A stretch of DNA of 64,000 nucleotides. It comes from Kitagawia praeruptora (lineage: Eukaryota > Streptophyta > Magnoliopsida > Apiales > Apiaceae). A model generated the notes under the pieces. That model made no database searches and was not told the DNA's origin. It was given only the letters and a program-made list of their open reading frames with translations. The position numbers were made by a program, and so were the translations under genes. Shown one piece after another: positions 37,476 to 50,177 of the stretch. The stretch's first letter is position 1; the number at the start of each line of letters is the position of its first letter. The stretch lies in assembly GCA_037693485.1 (NCBI GenBank), contig CM075353.1, forward strand, positions 58,088,501 to 58,152,500, in the 5' to 3' direction.

Positions 37476-40332
37476 CAAACGAGTAGTGAATAAAGCAAAA
37501 TTAATTTTCTTGTTCCAACGAGTCCAAAATGAAGTTTTAGTGAGTTCTAGGGGTGAAATGAGTCGAAAACAAAGCTACAAGTGGTTTCCATGGTCAAACG
37601 AGTAATGAATAAAGCAAAATTAATTTTCTTGTTCCATTGAGTCCAAAATGAAGTTTTAGTGAGTTCTAGGGGTCAAATGAGTCAAAAACAAAGCTACAAA
37701 TGGTTTCCATGGTCAAACGAGTAATAAATAAAGCAAAAATAATTTTCTTGTTTCATTGTGTCAAAAATGAAGTTTTAGTGAGTTCTAAGGGTCAAATGAG
37801 TGAAAAATAAATCTACAAGTGATTTTCAAGCTCAAACGAATAAAAAATGAAGCAAAATTTATTTTCTTGTTCCAACGAGTCCAAAATGAAGTTTTAGTGA
37901 GTACTAGGGGTGAAATGAGTCAAAAACAAATCTACAAGTGATTTTCAAGCTCAAACGAGTAATGAATAAAGCAAAATTAATTTTCTTGTTCCAACGAGTC
38001 CAAAATGAAGTTTTAGTGAGTTCTAGGGGTCAAATGAGTCAAAAACAAAGCTACAAGTGGTTTCCATGGTCAAACGAGTAATGAATAAAGCAAAATTAAT
38101 TTTCTTGTTCCAACGAGTCCAAAATGAAGTTTTAGTGAGTTCTAGGGGTGAAATGAGTCAAAAACAAAGCTACAAGTGGTTTCCATGGTCAAACGAGTAA
38201 TGAATAAAGCAAAATTAATTTTCTTGTTCCATTGAGTCCAAAATGAAGTTTTAGTGAGTTCTAGGGGTCAAATGAGTCAAAAACAAAGCTACAAATGGTT
38301 TCCATGGTCAAACGAGTAATAAATAAAGTAAAAATAATTTTCTTGTTCCTTTGAGTCCAAAAAAAAAAGTTTTAGTGAGTTCTAGGGGTCAAATGAGTGA
38401 AAAATAAATCTACAAGTGATTTTCAAGCTCAAACGAATAAAAAATGAAGCAAATTTTTTTTTCTTGTTCCAACGAGTCCAAAATGAAGTTTTAGTGAGTT
38501 CTAGGGGTGAAATGAGTCAAAAACAAATCTACAAGTGATTTCCAAGCTCAAACGAATCAAAAATGAAGCAAAATTAATTTTCTTGTTCCAACGAGTCCAA
38601 AATGAAGTTTTAGTGAGTTCTAGGGGTGAAATGAGTCAAAAACAAAGCTACAAGTGGTTTCCATGGTCAAACGAGTAATGAATAAAGAAAAATTAATTTT
38701 CTTGTTCCATTGAGTCCAAAATGAAGTTTTAGTGAGTTCTAGGGGTCAAATGAGTCAAAATCACAGCTACAAGTGGTTTCCATGGTCAAACGAGTAATAA
38801 ATAAAGCAAAATTATTTTTCTTGTTCCATTGAGTCCAAAATGGAGTTTTAGTGAGTTCTAGGGGTCAAATGAGTCAAAATCACAGCTACAAGTGGTTTCC
38901 ATGGTCAAACGAGTAATGAATAAAGCAAAATTAATTTTCTTGTTCCATTGAGTCCAAAATGGAGTTTTAGTGAGTTCTAGGGGTCAAATGAGTCAAAAAC
39001 AAAGCTACAAGTGGTTTCCATGGTCAAACGAGTAACGAATAAAGCAAAATTAATTTTCTTGTTCCCACGAGTCCAAAATGAAGTTTTATGGAGTTCTAGG
39101 GGTGAAATGAGTCAAAAACAAATCTACAAGTGATTTTCAAGCTCAAACGAGTAATGAATAAAGCAAAATTAATTTTCTTGTTCCGACGAGTCCAAAATGA
39201 AGTTTTAGTCAGTTCTAAGGGTGAAATAAGTCCAAAACAAAGCTACAAGTGGTTTCCATGCTCAAACGAGTAATGAATAAAGCAAAATTAATTTTCTTAT
39301 TCCATTGAGTCCAAAAGGAAGTTTTAATGAGTTCTAGGGGTGAAATGAGTCAAAAACAAATCTACAAGTGATTTCCAAGCTCAAACGAATCAAAAATGAA
39401 GCAAAATTAATTTTTTGTTCCAACGAGTCCAAAATGAAGTTTTAGTGAGTTCTAGGGGTGAAATGAGTCAAAAACAAAGCTACAAATGGTTTCCATGGTC
39501 AAACGATTAATGAATAAAGAAAAATTAATTTTCTTGTTCCATTGAGTCCAAAATGAAATTTTAGTGAGTTCTAGGGGTCAAATGAGTCAAAATCAAAGTT
39601 ACAAGTGGTTTCCATGGTCAAACGAGTAATAAATAAAGCAAAATTAATTTTCTTGTTCCATTGAGTCCAAAATGGAGTTTTAGTGAGTTCTAGGGGTCAA
39701 ATGAGTGAAAAATTAATCTACAAGTGATTTTCAAGCTCAAACGAATAAAAAATGAAGCAAAATTTATTTTCTTGTTCCAACGAGTCCAAAATGAAGTTTT
39801 AGTGAGTTCTAGGGGTGAAATGAGTCAAAAACAAATCTACAAGTGATTTCCAAGCTCAAACGAATCAAAAATGAAGCAAAATTAATTTTCTCTTTCCAAC
39901 GAGTCCAAAATGAAGTTTTAGTGAGTTCTAGGGGTGAAATGAGTCAAAAACAAAGCTACAAGTGGTTTCCATGGTCAAACGAGTAATGAATAAAGAAAAA
40001 TTAATTTTCTTGTTCCATTGAGTCCAAAATGAAGTTTTAATGAGTTCTAGGGGTCAGATGAGTCAAAGTCAAAGTTATAAGTGGTTTCCATGGTCAAACG
40101 AGTAATAAATAAAGCAAAATTAATTTTCTTGTTCCATTGAGTCCAAAATGGAGTTTTAGTGAGTTCTAGGGGTCAAATAAGTGAAAAATTAATCTACAAG
40201 TGATTTTCAAGCTCAAACGAATAAAAAATGAAGCAAAATTTATTTTCTTGTTCCAACGAGTCCAAAATGAAGTTTTAGTGAGTTCTAGGGGTGAAATGAG
40301 TCAAAAACAAATCTACAAGTGATTTTCAAGCT
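37476..40332. repeat. 24-monomer HOR, copy 1 (2857 bp)
   Basis: Starts at the rare S1 variant CAAACGAGTAGTG. Its markers TTTTATGGAG (39088) and TCTTTCCAAC (39891) recur exactly 2857 bp downstream. The length is 24 monomers plus 1 bp, a net result of longer A/T tracts and small deletions. It contains a doublet of AAAATCACAGC monomers near 38758 and 38877. Confidence 0.88.
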
Positions 40333-43189
40333 CAAACGAGTAGTGAATAAAGCAAAATTAATTTTCTTGTTCCAACGAGTCCAAAATGAAGTTTTAGTGA
40401 GTTCTAGGGGTGAAATGAGTCGAAAACAAAGCTACAAGTGGTTTCCATGGTCAAACGAGTAATGAATAAAGCAAAATTAATTTTCTTGTTCCATTGAGTC
40501 CAAAATGAAGTTTTAGTGAGTTCTAGGGGTCAAATGAGTCAAAAACAAAGCTACAAATGGTTTCCATGGTCAAACGAGTAATAAATAAAGCAAAAATAAT
40601 TTTCTTGTTTCATTGTGTCAAAAATGAAGTTTTAGTGAGTTCTAAGGGTCAAATGAGTGAAAAATAAATCTACAAGTGATTTTCAAGCTCAAACGAATAA
40701 AAAATGAAGCAAAATTTATTTTCTTGTTCCAACGAGTCCAAAATGAAGTTTTAGTGAGTACTAGGGGTGAAATGAGTCAAAAACAAATCTACAAGTGATT
40801 TTCAAGCTCAAACGAGTAATGAATAAAGCAAAATTAATTTTCTTGTTCCAACGAGTCCAAAATGAAGTTTTAGTGAGTTCTAGGGGTCAAATGAGTCAAA
40901 AACAAAGCTACAAGTGGTTTCCATGGTCAAACGAGTAATGAATAAAGCAAAATTAATTTTCTTGTTCCAACGAGTCCAAAATGAAGTTTTAGTCAGTTCT
41001 AGGGGTGAAATGAGTCAAAAACAAAGCTACAAGTGGTTTCCATGGTCAAACGAGTAATGAATAAAGCAAAATTAATTTTCTTGTTCCATTGAGTCCAAAA
41101 TGAAGTTTTAGTGAGTTCTAGGGGTCAAATGAGTCAAAAACAAAGCTACAAATGGTTTCCATGGTCAAACGAGTAATAAATAAAGTAAAAATAATTTTCT
41201 TGTTCCTTTGAGTCCAAAAAAAAAAGTTTTAGTGAGTTCTAGGGGTCAAATGAGTGAAAAATAAATCTACAAGTGATTTTCAAGCTCAAACGAATAAAAA
41301 ATGAAGCAAATTTTTTTTTCTTGTTCCAACGAGTCCAAAATGAAGTTTTAGTGAGTTCTAGGGGTGAAATGAGTCAAAAACAAATCTACAAGTGATTTCC
41401 AAGCTCAAACGAATCAAAAATGAAGCAAAATTAATTTTCTTGTTCCAACGAGTCCAAAATGAAGTTTTAGTGAGTTCTAGGGGTGAAATGAGTCAAAAAC
41501 AAAGCTACAAGTGGTTTCCATGGTCAAACGAGTAATGAATAAAGAAAAATTAATTTTCTTGTTCCACTGAGTCCAAAATGAAGTTTTAGTGAGTTCTAGG
41601 GGTCAAATGAGTCAAAATCACAGCTACAAGTGGTTTCCATGGTCAAACGAGTAATAAATAAAGCAAAATTATTTTTCTTGTTCCATTGAGTCCAAAATGG
41701 AGTTTTAGTGAGTTCTAGGGGTCAAATGAGTCAAAATCACAGCTACAAGTGGTTTCCATGGTCAAACGAGTAATGAATAAAGCAAAATTAATTTTCTTGT
41801 TCCATTGAGTCCAAAATGGAGTTTTAGTGAGTTCTAGGGGTGAAATGAGTCAAAAACAAAGCTACAAGTGGTTTCCATGGTCAAACGAGTAACGAATAAA
41901 GCAAAATTAATTTTCTTGTTCCAACGAGTCCAAAATGAAGTTTTATGGAGTTCTAGGGGTGAAATGAGTCAAAAACAAATCTACAAGTGATTTTCAAGCT
42001 CAAACGAGTAATGAATAAAGCAAAATTAATTTTCTTGTTCCGACGAGTCCAAAATGAAGTTTTAGTCAGTTCTAAGGGTGAAATAAGTCCAAAACAAAGC
42101 TACAAGTGGTTTCCATGCTCAAACGAGTAATGAATAAAGCAAAATTAATTTTCTTATTCCATTGAGTCCAAAAGGAAGTTTTAATGAGTTCTAGGGGTGA
42201 AATGAGTCAAAAACAAATCTACAAGTGATTTCCAAGCTCAAACGAATCAAAAATGAAGCAAAATTAATTTTTTGTTCCAACGAGTCCAAAATGAAGTTTT
42301 AGTGAGTTCTAGGGGTGAAATGAGTCAAAAACAAAGCTACAAATGGTTTCCATGGTCAAACGATTAATGAATAAAGAAAAATTAATTTTCTTGTTCCATT
42401 GAGTCCAAAATGAAATTTTAGTGAGTTCTAGGGGTCAAATGAGTCAAAATCAAAGTTACAAGTGGTTTCCATGGTCAAACGAGTAATAAATAAAGCAAAA
42501 TTAATTTTCTTGTTCCATTGAGTCCAAAATGGAGTTTTAGTGAGTTCTAGGGGTCAAATGAGTGAAAAATTAATCTACAAGTGATTTTCAAGCTCAAACG
42601 AATAAAAAATGAAGCAAAATTTATTTTCTTGTTCCAACGAGTCCAAAATGAAGTTTTAGTGAGTTCTAGGGGTGAAATGAGTCAAAAACAAATCTACAAG
42701 TGATTTCCAAGCTCAAACGAATCAAAAATGAAGCAAAATTAATTTTCTCTTTCCAACGAGTCCAAAATGAAGTTTTAGTGAGTTCTAGGGGTGAAATGAG
42801 TCAAAAACAAAGCTACAAGTGGTTTCCATGGTCAAACGAGTAATGAATAAAGAAAAATTAATTTTCTTGTTCCATTGAGTCCAAAATGAAGTTTTAATGA
42901 GTTCTAGGGGTCAGATGAGTCAAAGTCAAAGTTATAAGTGGTTTCCATGGTCAAACGAGTAATAAATAAAGCAAAATTAATTTTCTTGTTCCATTGAGTC
43001 CAAAATGGAGTTTTAGTGAGTTCTAGGGGTCAAATAAGTGAAAAATTAATCTACAAGTGATTTTCAAGCTCAAACGAATAAAAAATGAAGCAAAATTTAT
43101 TTTCTTGTTCCAACGAGTCCAAAATGAAGTTTTAGTGAGTTCTAGGGGTGAAATGAGTCAAAAACAAATCTACAAGTGATTTTCAAGCT
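40333..43189. repeat. 24-monomer HOR, copy 2 (2857 bp)
   Basis: Tandem copy of the previous unit. GAGTAGTG at 37481, 40338 and 43195, TTTTATGGAG at 39088 and 41945, and TCTTTCC at 39891 and 42748 are each 2857 bp apart. The AAAATCACAGC doublet is kept. Only scattered single-base differences are visible (for example CCCACGAG near 39064 against CCAACGAG near 41921). Confidence 0.9.
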
Positions 43190-44263
43190 CAAACGAGTAG
43201 TGAATAAAGCAAAATTAATTTTCTTGTTCCAACGAGTCCAAAATGAAGTTTTAGTGAGTTCTAGGGGTGAAATGAGTCGAAAACAAAGCTACAAGTGGTT
43301 TCCATGGTCAAACGAGTAATGAATAAAGCAAAATTAATTTTCTTGTTCCATTGAGTCCAAAATGAAGTTTTAGTGAGTTCTAGGGGTCAAATGAGTCAAA
43401 AACAAAGCTACAAATGGTTTCCATGGTCAAACGAGTAATAAATAAAGCAAAAATAATTTTCATGTTCCATTGTGTCAAAAATGAAGTTTTAGTGAGTTCT
43501 AAGGGTCAAATGAGTGAAAAATAAATCTACAAGTGATTTTCAAGCTCAAACGAATAAAAAATGAAGCAAAATTTATTTTCTTGTTCCAACGAGTCCAAAA
43601 TGAAGTTTTAGTGAGTACTAGGGGTGAAATGAGTCAAAAACAAATCTACAAGTGGTTTCCATGGTCAAACGAGTAATGAATAAAGAAAAATTAATTTTCT
43701 TGTTCCAACGAGTCCAAAATGAAGTTTTAGTCAGTTCTAGGGGTGAAATGAGTCAAAAACAAAGCTACAAGTGGTTTCCATGGTCAAACGAGTAATGAAT
43801 AAAGCAAAATTAATTTTCTTGTTCCATTGAGTCCAAAATGAAGTTTTAGTGAGTTCTAGGGGTCAAATGAGTCAAAAACAAAGCTAAAAATGGTTTCCAT
43901 GGTCAAACGAGTAATAAATAAAGTAAAAATAATTTTCTTGTTCCATTGAGTCCAAAAAAAAAAGTTTTAGTGAGTTCTAGGGGTCAAATGAGTGAAAAAT
44001 AAATCTACAAGTGATTTTCAAGCTCAAACGAATAAAAAATGAAGCAAATTTTTTTTTTCTTGTTCCAACGAGTCCAAAATGAAGTTTTAGTGAGTTCTAG
44101 GGGTGAAATGAGTCAAAAACAAATCTACAAGTGATTTCCAAGCTCAAACGAATCAAAAATGAAGCAAAATTAATTTTCTTGTTCCAACGAGTCCAAAATG
44201 AAGTTTTAGTGAGTTCTAGGGGTGAAATGAGTCAAAAACAAATCTACAAGTGATTTTCAAGCT
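43190..44263. repeat. 9-monomer duplication, copy 1 (1074 bp)
   Basis: Begins with the same CAAACGAGTAGTG monomer as the 24-monomer units but is cut short. It contains TTTTCATGTTCCATTGTGTC near 43459 and a hybrid S3 near 43640-43670, where an AAATCTACAAGTG head is joined to a GTTTCCATGGT tail. It also has GCTAAAAATGG near 43884, a 10-A tract near 43960 and a long T tract near 44050. Confidence 0.85.
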
Positions 44264-45337
44264 CAAACGAGTAGTGAATAAAGCAAAATTAATTTTCTTG
44301 TTCCAACGAGTCCAAAATGAAGTTTTAGTGAGTTCTAGGGGTGAAATGAGTCGAAAACAAAGCTACAAGTGGTTTCCATGGTCAAACGAGTAATGAATAA
44401 AGCAAAATTAATTTTCTTGTTCCATTGAGTCCAAAATGAAGTTTTAGTGAGTTCTAGGGGTCAAATGAGTCAAAAACAAAGCTACAAATGGTTTCCATGG
44501 TCAAACGAGTAATAAATAAAGCAAAAATAATTTTCATGTTCCATTGTGTCAAAAATGAAGTTTTAGTGAGTTCTAAGGGTCAAATGAGTGAAAAATAAAT
44601 CTACAAGTGATTTTCAAGCTCAAACGAATAAAAAATGAAGCAAAATTTATTTTCTTGTTCCAACGAGTCCAAAATGAAGTTTTAGTGAGTACTTGGGGTG
44701 AAATGAGTCAAAAACAAATCTACAAGTGGTTTCCATGGTCAAACGAGTAATGAATAAAGAAAAATTAATTTTCTTGTTCCAACGAGTCCAAAATGAAGTT
44801 TTAGTCAGTTCTAGGGGTGAAATGAGTCAAAAACAAAGCTACAAGTGGTTTCCATGGTCAAACGAGTAATGAATAAAGCAAAATTAATTTTCTTGTTCCA
44901 TTGAGTCCAAAATGAAGTTTTAGTGAGTTCTAGGGGTCAAATGAGTCAAAAACAAAGCTAAAAATGGTTTCCATGGTCAAACGAGTAATAAATAAAGTAA
45001 AAATAATTTTCTTGTTCCATTGAGTCCAAAAAAAAAAGTTTTAGTGAGTTCTAGGGGTCAAATGAGTGAAAAATAAATCTACAAGTGATTTTCAAGCTCA
45101 AACGAATAAAAAATGAAGCAAATTTTTTTTTTCTTGTTCCAACGAGTCCAAAATGAAGTTTTAGTGAGTTCTAGGGGTGAAATGAGTCAAAAACAAATCT
45201 ACAAGTGATTTCCAAGCTCAAACGAATCAAAAATGAAGCAAAATTAATTTTCTTGTTCCAACGAGTCCAAAATGAAGTTTTAGTGAGTTCTAGGGGTGAA
45301 ATGAGTCAAAAACAAAGCTACAAGTGGTTTCCATGGT
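44264..45337. repeat. 9-monomer duplication, copy 2 (about 1074 bp)
   Basis: Repeats copy 1 including its hybrid S3 and the GCTAAAAATGG change. One visible difference is ACTTGGGGTG near 44691 where copy 1 has ACTAGGGGTG near 43617. The match fades near the right end, where the S3 tail changes type, so that boundary is approximate. Confidence 0.82.
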
Positions 45338-48035
45338 CAAACGAGTAATGAATAAAGAAAAATTAATTTTCTTGTTCCATTGAGTCCAAAATGAAGTTTT
45401 AGTGAGTTCTAGGGGTCAAATGAGTCAAAATCACAGCTACAAGTGGTTTCCATGGTCAAACGAGTAATAAATAAAGCAAAATTAATTTTCTTGTTCCATT
45501 GAGTCCAAAATGGAGTTTTAGTGAGTTCTAGGGGTCAAATGAGTCAAAATCACAGCTACAAGTGGTTTCCATGGTCAAACGAGTAATAAATAAAGCAAAA
45601 TTAATTTTCTTGTTCCATTGAGTCCAAAATGGAGTTTTAGTGAGTTCTAGGGATCAAATGAGTCAAAAACAAAGCTACAAGTGGTTTCCATGGTCAAACG
45701 AGTAAGAAATAAAGCAAAATTAATTTTCTTGTTCCAACGAGTCCAAAATGAAGTTTTATGGAGTTCTAGGGGTGAAATGAGTCAAAAACAAATCTACAAG
45801 TGATTTTCAAGCTCAAACGAGTAATGAATAAAGCAAAATTAAATTTCTTGTTCCGACGAGTCCAAAATGAAGTTTTAGTCAGTTCTAAGGGTGAAATGAG
45901 TCCAAAACAAAGCTACAAGTGGTTTCCATGCTCAAACGAGTAATGAATAAAGCAAAATTAATTTTCTTGTTCCATTGAGTCCAAAATGGAGTTTTAGTGA
46001 GTTCTAGGGGTCAAATGAGTGAAAAATTAATCTACAAGTGATTTTCAAGCTCAAACGAATATAAAATGAAGCAAAATTTATTTTCTTGTTCCAACGAGTC
46101 CAAAATGAAGTTTTAATGAGTTCTAGGGGTGAAATGAGTCAAAAACAAATCTACAAGTGATTTCCAAGCTCAAACGAATCAAAAATGAAGCAAAATTAAT
46201 TTTCTTGTTCCAACGAGTCCAAAATGAAGTTTTAGTGAGTTCTAGGGGTGAAATGAGTCAAAAACAAAGCTACAAGTGGTTACCATGGTCAAACGAGTAA
46301 TGAATAAAGAAAAATTAATTTTCTTGTTCCATTGAGTCCAAAATGAAGTTTTAATGAGTTCTAGGGGTCAAATGAGTCAAAATCAAATTTACAAGTGGTT
46401 TCCATGGTCAAACGAGTAATAAATAAAGCAAAATTAATTTTCTTGTTCCATTGAGTCCAAAATGGAGTTTTAGTGAGTTCTAGGGGTCAAATAAGTGAAA
46501 AATTAATCTACAAGTGATTTTCAAGCTCAAACGAATAAAAAATGAAGCAAAATTTATTTTCTTGTTCCAACGAGTCCAAAATGAAGTTTTAGTGAGTTCT
46601 AGGGGTGAAATGAGTCAAAAACAAATCTACAAGTGATTTTCAAGCTCAAACGAGTAATGAATAAAGCAAAATTAATTTTCTTGTTCCAACGAGTCCAAAA
46701 TGAAGTTTTAGTGAGTTCTAGGGGTGAAATGAGTCGAAAACAAAGCTACAAGTGGTTTCCATGGTCAAACGAGTAATGAATAAAGCAAAATTAATTTTCT
46801 TGTTCCATTGAGTCCAAAATGAAGTTTTAGTGAGTTCTAGGGGTCAAATGAGTCAAAAACAAAGCTACAAATGGTTTCCATGGTCAAACGAGTAATAAAT
46901 AAAGCAAAAATAATTTTCTTGTTCCATTGTGTCAAAAATGAAGTTTTAGTGAGTTCTAGGGGTCAAATGAGTGAAAAATAAATCTACAAGTGATTTTCAA
47001 GCTCAAACGAATAAAAAATGAAGCAAAATTTATTTTCTTGTTCCAACGAGTCCAAAATGAAGTTTTAGTGAGTACTAGGGGTGTCAAACGAGTAATGAAT
47101 AAAGCAAAATTAATTTTCTTGTTCCAACGAGTCCAAAATGAAGTTTTAGTGAGTTCTAGGGGTCAAATGAGTCAAAAACAAAGCTACAAGTGGTTTCCAT
47201 GGTCAAACGAGTAATGAATAAAGCAAAATTAATTTTCTTGTTCCAACGAGTCCAAAATGAAGTTTTAGTCAGTTCTAGGGGTGAAATGAGTCAAAAACAA
47301 AGCTACAAGTGGTTTCCATGGTCAAACGAGTAATGAATAAAGCAAAATTAATTTTCTTGTTCCATTGAGTCCAAAATGAAGTTTTAGTGAGTTCTAGGGG
47401 TCAAATGAGTCAAAAACAAAGCTACAAATGGTTTCCATGGTCAAACGAGTAATAAATAAAGTAAAAATAATTTTCTTGTTCCATTGAGTCCAAAAAAAAA
47501 AGTTTTAGTGAGTTCTAGGGGTCAAATGAGTGAAAAATAAATCTACAAGTGATTTTCAAGAAACGAATAAAAAATGAAGCAAATTTTTTTTTCTTGTTCC
47601 AACGAGTCCAAAATGAAGTTTTAGTGAGTTCTAGGGGTGAAATGAGTCAAAAACAAATCTACAAGTGATTTCCAAGCTCAAACGAATCAAAAATGAAGCT
47701 AAATTAATTTTCTTGTTCCAACGAGTCCAAAATGAAGTTTTAGTGAGTTCTAGGGGTGAAATGAGTCAAAAACAAAGCTACAAGTGGTTTCCATGGTCAA
47801 ACGAGTAATGAATAAAGATAAATTAATTTTCTTGTTCCATTGAGTCCAAAATGAAGTTTTAGTGAGTTCTAGGGGTCAAATGAGTCAAAATCACAGCTAC
47901 AAGTGGTTTCCATGGTCAAACGAGTAATAAATAAAGCAAAATTAATTTTCTTGTTCCATTGAGTCCAAAATGGAGTTTTAGTGAGTTCTAGGGGTCAAAT
48001 GAGTCAAAAACAAAGCTACAAGTGGTTTCCAAGGA
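45338..48035. repeat. Satellite block related to the 24-monomer HOR, with deletions
   Basis: Monomer order follows the 24-monomer units (AAAATCACAGC doublet near 45428 and 45547, TTTTATGGAG at 45758) but with losses. One monomer lacks most of S3 near 47083, and a 3-bp CTC loss follows near 47560 (GATTTTCAAGAAACGAAT). Between the TTTTATGGAG markers at 45758 and 48099 the distance is 2341 bp, 39 bp short of 20 monomers, as these deletions predict. After this point only one AAAATCACAGC monomer per unit is seen. Confidence 0.75.
47047..47127 (+). repeat. 81-bp short monomer lacking S3
   Basis: A monomer whose S2 (47047-47085, ending CTAGGGGT) is followed directly by GT and then by the next S1 (CAAACGAGTAATG from about 47088). 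About 38 of the 40 bases of S3 are missing. The loss corresponds almost exactly to one ~40-bp subunit, which supports the trimeric structure of the monomer. It also shifts the reading frame and produces a chance open frame across 46990-47214. Confidence 0.8.
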
Positions 48036-50177
48036 CAAACGAGTAACGAATAAAGCAAAATTAATTTTCTTGTTCCAACGAGTCCAAAATGAAGTTTTAT
48101 GGAGTTCTAGGGGTGAAATGAGTCAAAAACAAATCTACAAGTGATTTTCAAGCTCAAACGAGTAATGAATAAAGCAAAATTAATTTTCTTGTACCGACGA
48201 GTCCAAAATGAAGTTTTAATGAGTTCTAGGGGTGAAATGAGTCAAAAACAAATCTACAAGTGATTTCCAAGCTCAAACGAATCAAAAATGAAGCAAAATT
48301 AATTTTTTGTTCCAACGAGTCCAAAATGAAGTTTTAGTGAGTTCTAGGGGTGAAATGAGTCAAAAACAAAGCTACAAGTGGTTTCCATGGTCAAACGAGT
48401 AATGAATAAAGAAAAATTAATTTTCTTGTTCCATTGAGTCCAAAATGAAGTTTTCGTGAGTTCTAGGGGTCAAATGAGTCAAAATCAAGGTTACAAGTGG
48501 TTTCCATGGTCAAACGAGTAATAAATAAAGCAAAATTAATTTTCTTGTTCCATTGAGTCCAAAATGGAGTTTTAGTGAGTTCTAGGGGTCAAATGAGTGA
48601 AAAATTAATCTACAAGTGATTTTCAAGCTCAAACGAATAAAAAATGAAGCAAAATTTATTTTCTTGTTCCAACGAGTCCAAAATGAAGTTTTAGTGAGTT
48701 CTAGGGGTGAAATGAGTCAAAAACAAATCTACAAGTGATTTTCAAGCTCAAACGAGTAATGAATAAAGCAAAATTAATTTTCTTGTTCCAACGAGTCCAA
48801 AATGAAGTTTTAGTGAGTTCTAGGGGTGAAATGAGTCGAAAACAAAGCTACAAGTGGTTTCCATGGTCAAACGAGTAATGAATAAAGCAAAATTAATTTC
48901 CTTGTTCCATTGAGTCCAAAATGAAGTTTTAGTGAGTTCTAGGGGTCAAATGAGTCAAAAACAAAGCTACAAATGGTTTCCATGGTCAAACGAGTAATAA
49001 ATAAAGCAAAAATAATTTTCTTGTTCCATTGAGTCAAAAATGAAGTTTTAGTGAGTTCTAGGGGTCAAATGAGTGAAAAATAAATCTACAAGTGATTTTC
49101 AAGCTCAAACGAATAAAAAATGAAGCAAAATTTATTTTCTTGTTCCAACGAGTCCAAAATGTAGTTTTAGTGAGTACTAGGGGTGAAATGAGTCAAAAAC
49201 AAATCTACAAGTGATTTTCAAGTTCAAACGAGTAATGAATAAAGCAAAATTAATTTTCTTGTTCCAACGAGTCCAAAATGAAGTTTTAGTGAGTTCTAGG
49301 GGTCAAATGAGTCAAAAACAAAGCTACAAGTGGTTTCCATGGTCAAACGAGTAATGAATAAAGCAAAATTAATTTTCTTGTTCCAACGAGTCCAAAATGA
49401 AGTTTTAGTGAGTTCTAGGGGTGAAATGAGTCAAAAACAAAGCTACAAGTGGTTTCCATGGTCAAACGAGTAATGAATAAAGCAAAATTAATTTTCTTGT
49501 TCCATTGAGTCCAAAATGAAGTTTTAGTGAGTTCTAGGGGTCAAATGAGTAAAAAACAAAGCTACAAATGGTTTCCATGGTCAAACGAGTAATAAATAAA
49601 GTAAAAATAATTTTCTTGTTCCATTGAGTCCAAAAAAAAAGTTTTAGTGAGTTCTAGGGGTCAAATGAGTGAAAAATAAATCTACAAGTGATTTTCAAGC
49701 TCAAACGAATAAAAAATGAAGCAAATTTTTTTTTCTTGTTCCAACGAGTCCAAAATGAAGTTTTAGTGAGTTCTAGGGGTGAAATGAGTCAAAAACAAAT
49801 CTACAAGTGATTTCCAAGCTCAAACGAATCAAAAATGAAGCTAAATTAATTTTCTTGTTCCAACGAGTCCAAAATGAAGTTTTAGTGAGTTCTAGGGGTG
49901 AAATGAGTCAAAAACAAAGCTACAAGTGGTTTCCATGGTCAAACGAGTAATGAATAAAGAAAAATTAATTTTCTTGTTCCATTGAGTCCAAAATGAAGTT
50001 TTAGTGAGTTCTAGGGGTCAAATGAGTCAAAATCACAGCTACAAGTGGTTTCCATGGTCAAACGAGTAATAAATAAAGCAAAATTAATTTTCTTGTTCCA
50101 TTGAGTCCAAAATGGAGTTTTAGTGAGTTCTAGGGGTCAAATGAGTCAAAAACAAAGCTACAAGTGGTTTCCATGGT
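48036..50177. repeat. 18-monomer HOR, copy 1 (2142 bp)
   Basis: Exactly 18 x 119 bp from the TTTTATGGAG monomer at its start to the next one (48099 to 50241). It also carries AATTAATTTCCTTG (48891), AATGTAGTTTT near 49160, GAAGCTAAATT near 49837 and a nine-A tract near 49632. A private change at the left edge is AAGGACAAAC near 48031. Confidence 0.88.

Noticed and set aside
46990..47214. A 74-codon open frame starting at GTG
   Set aside because: It is made only of satellite sequence, opens because the S3 deletion near 47086 shifts the frame, has internally repeated residues that mirror the monomer, and lacks any sign of a start context or homology. It is not a gene.
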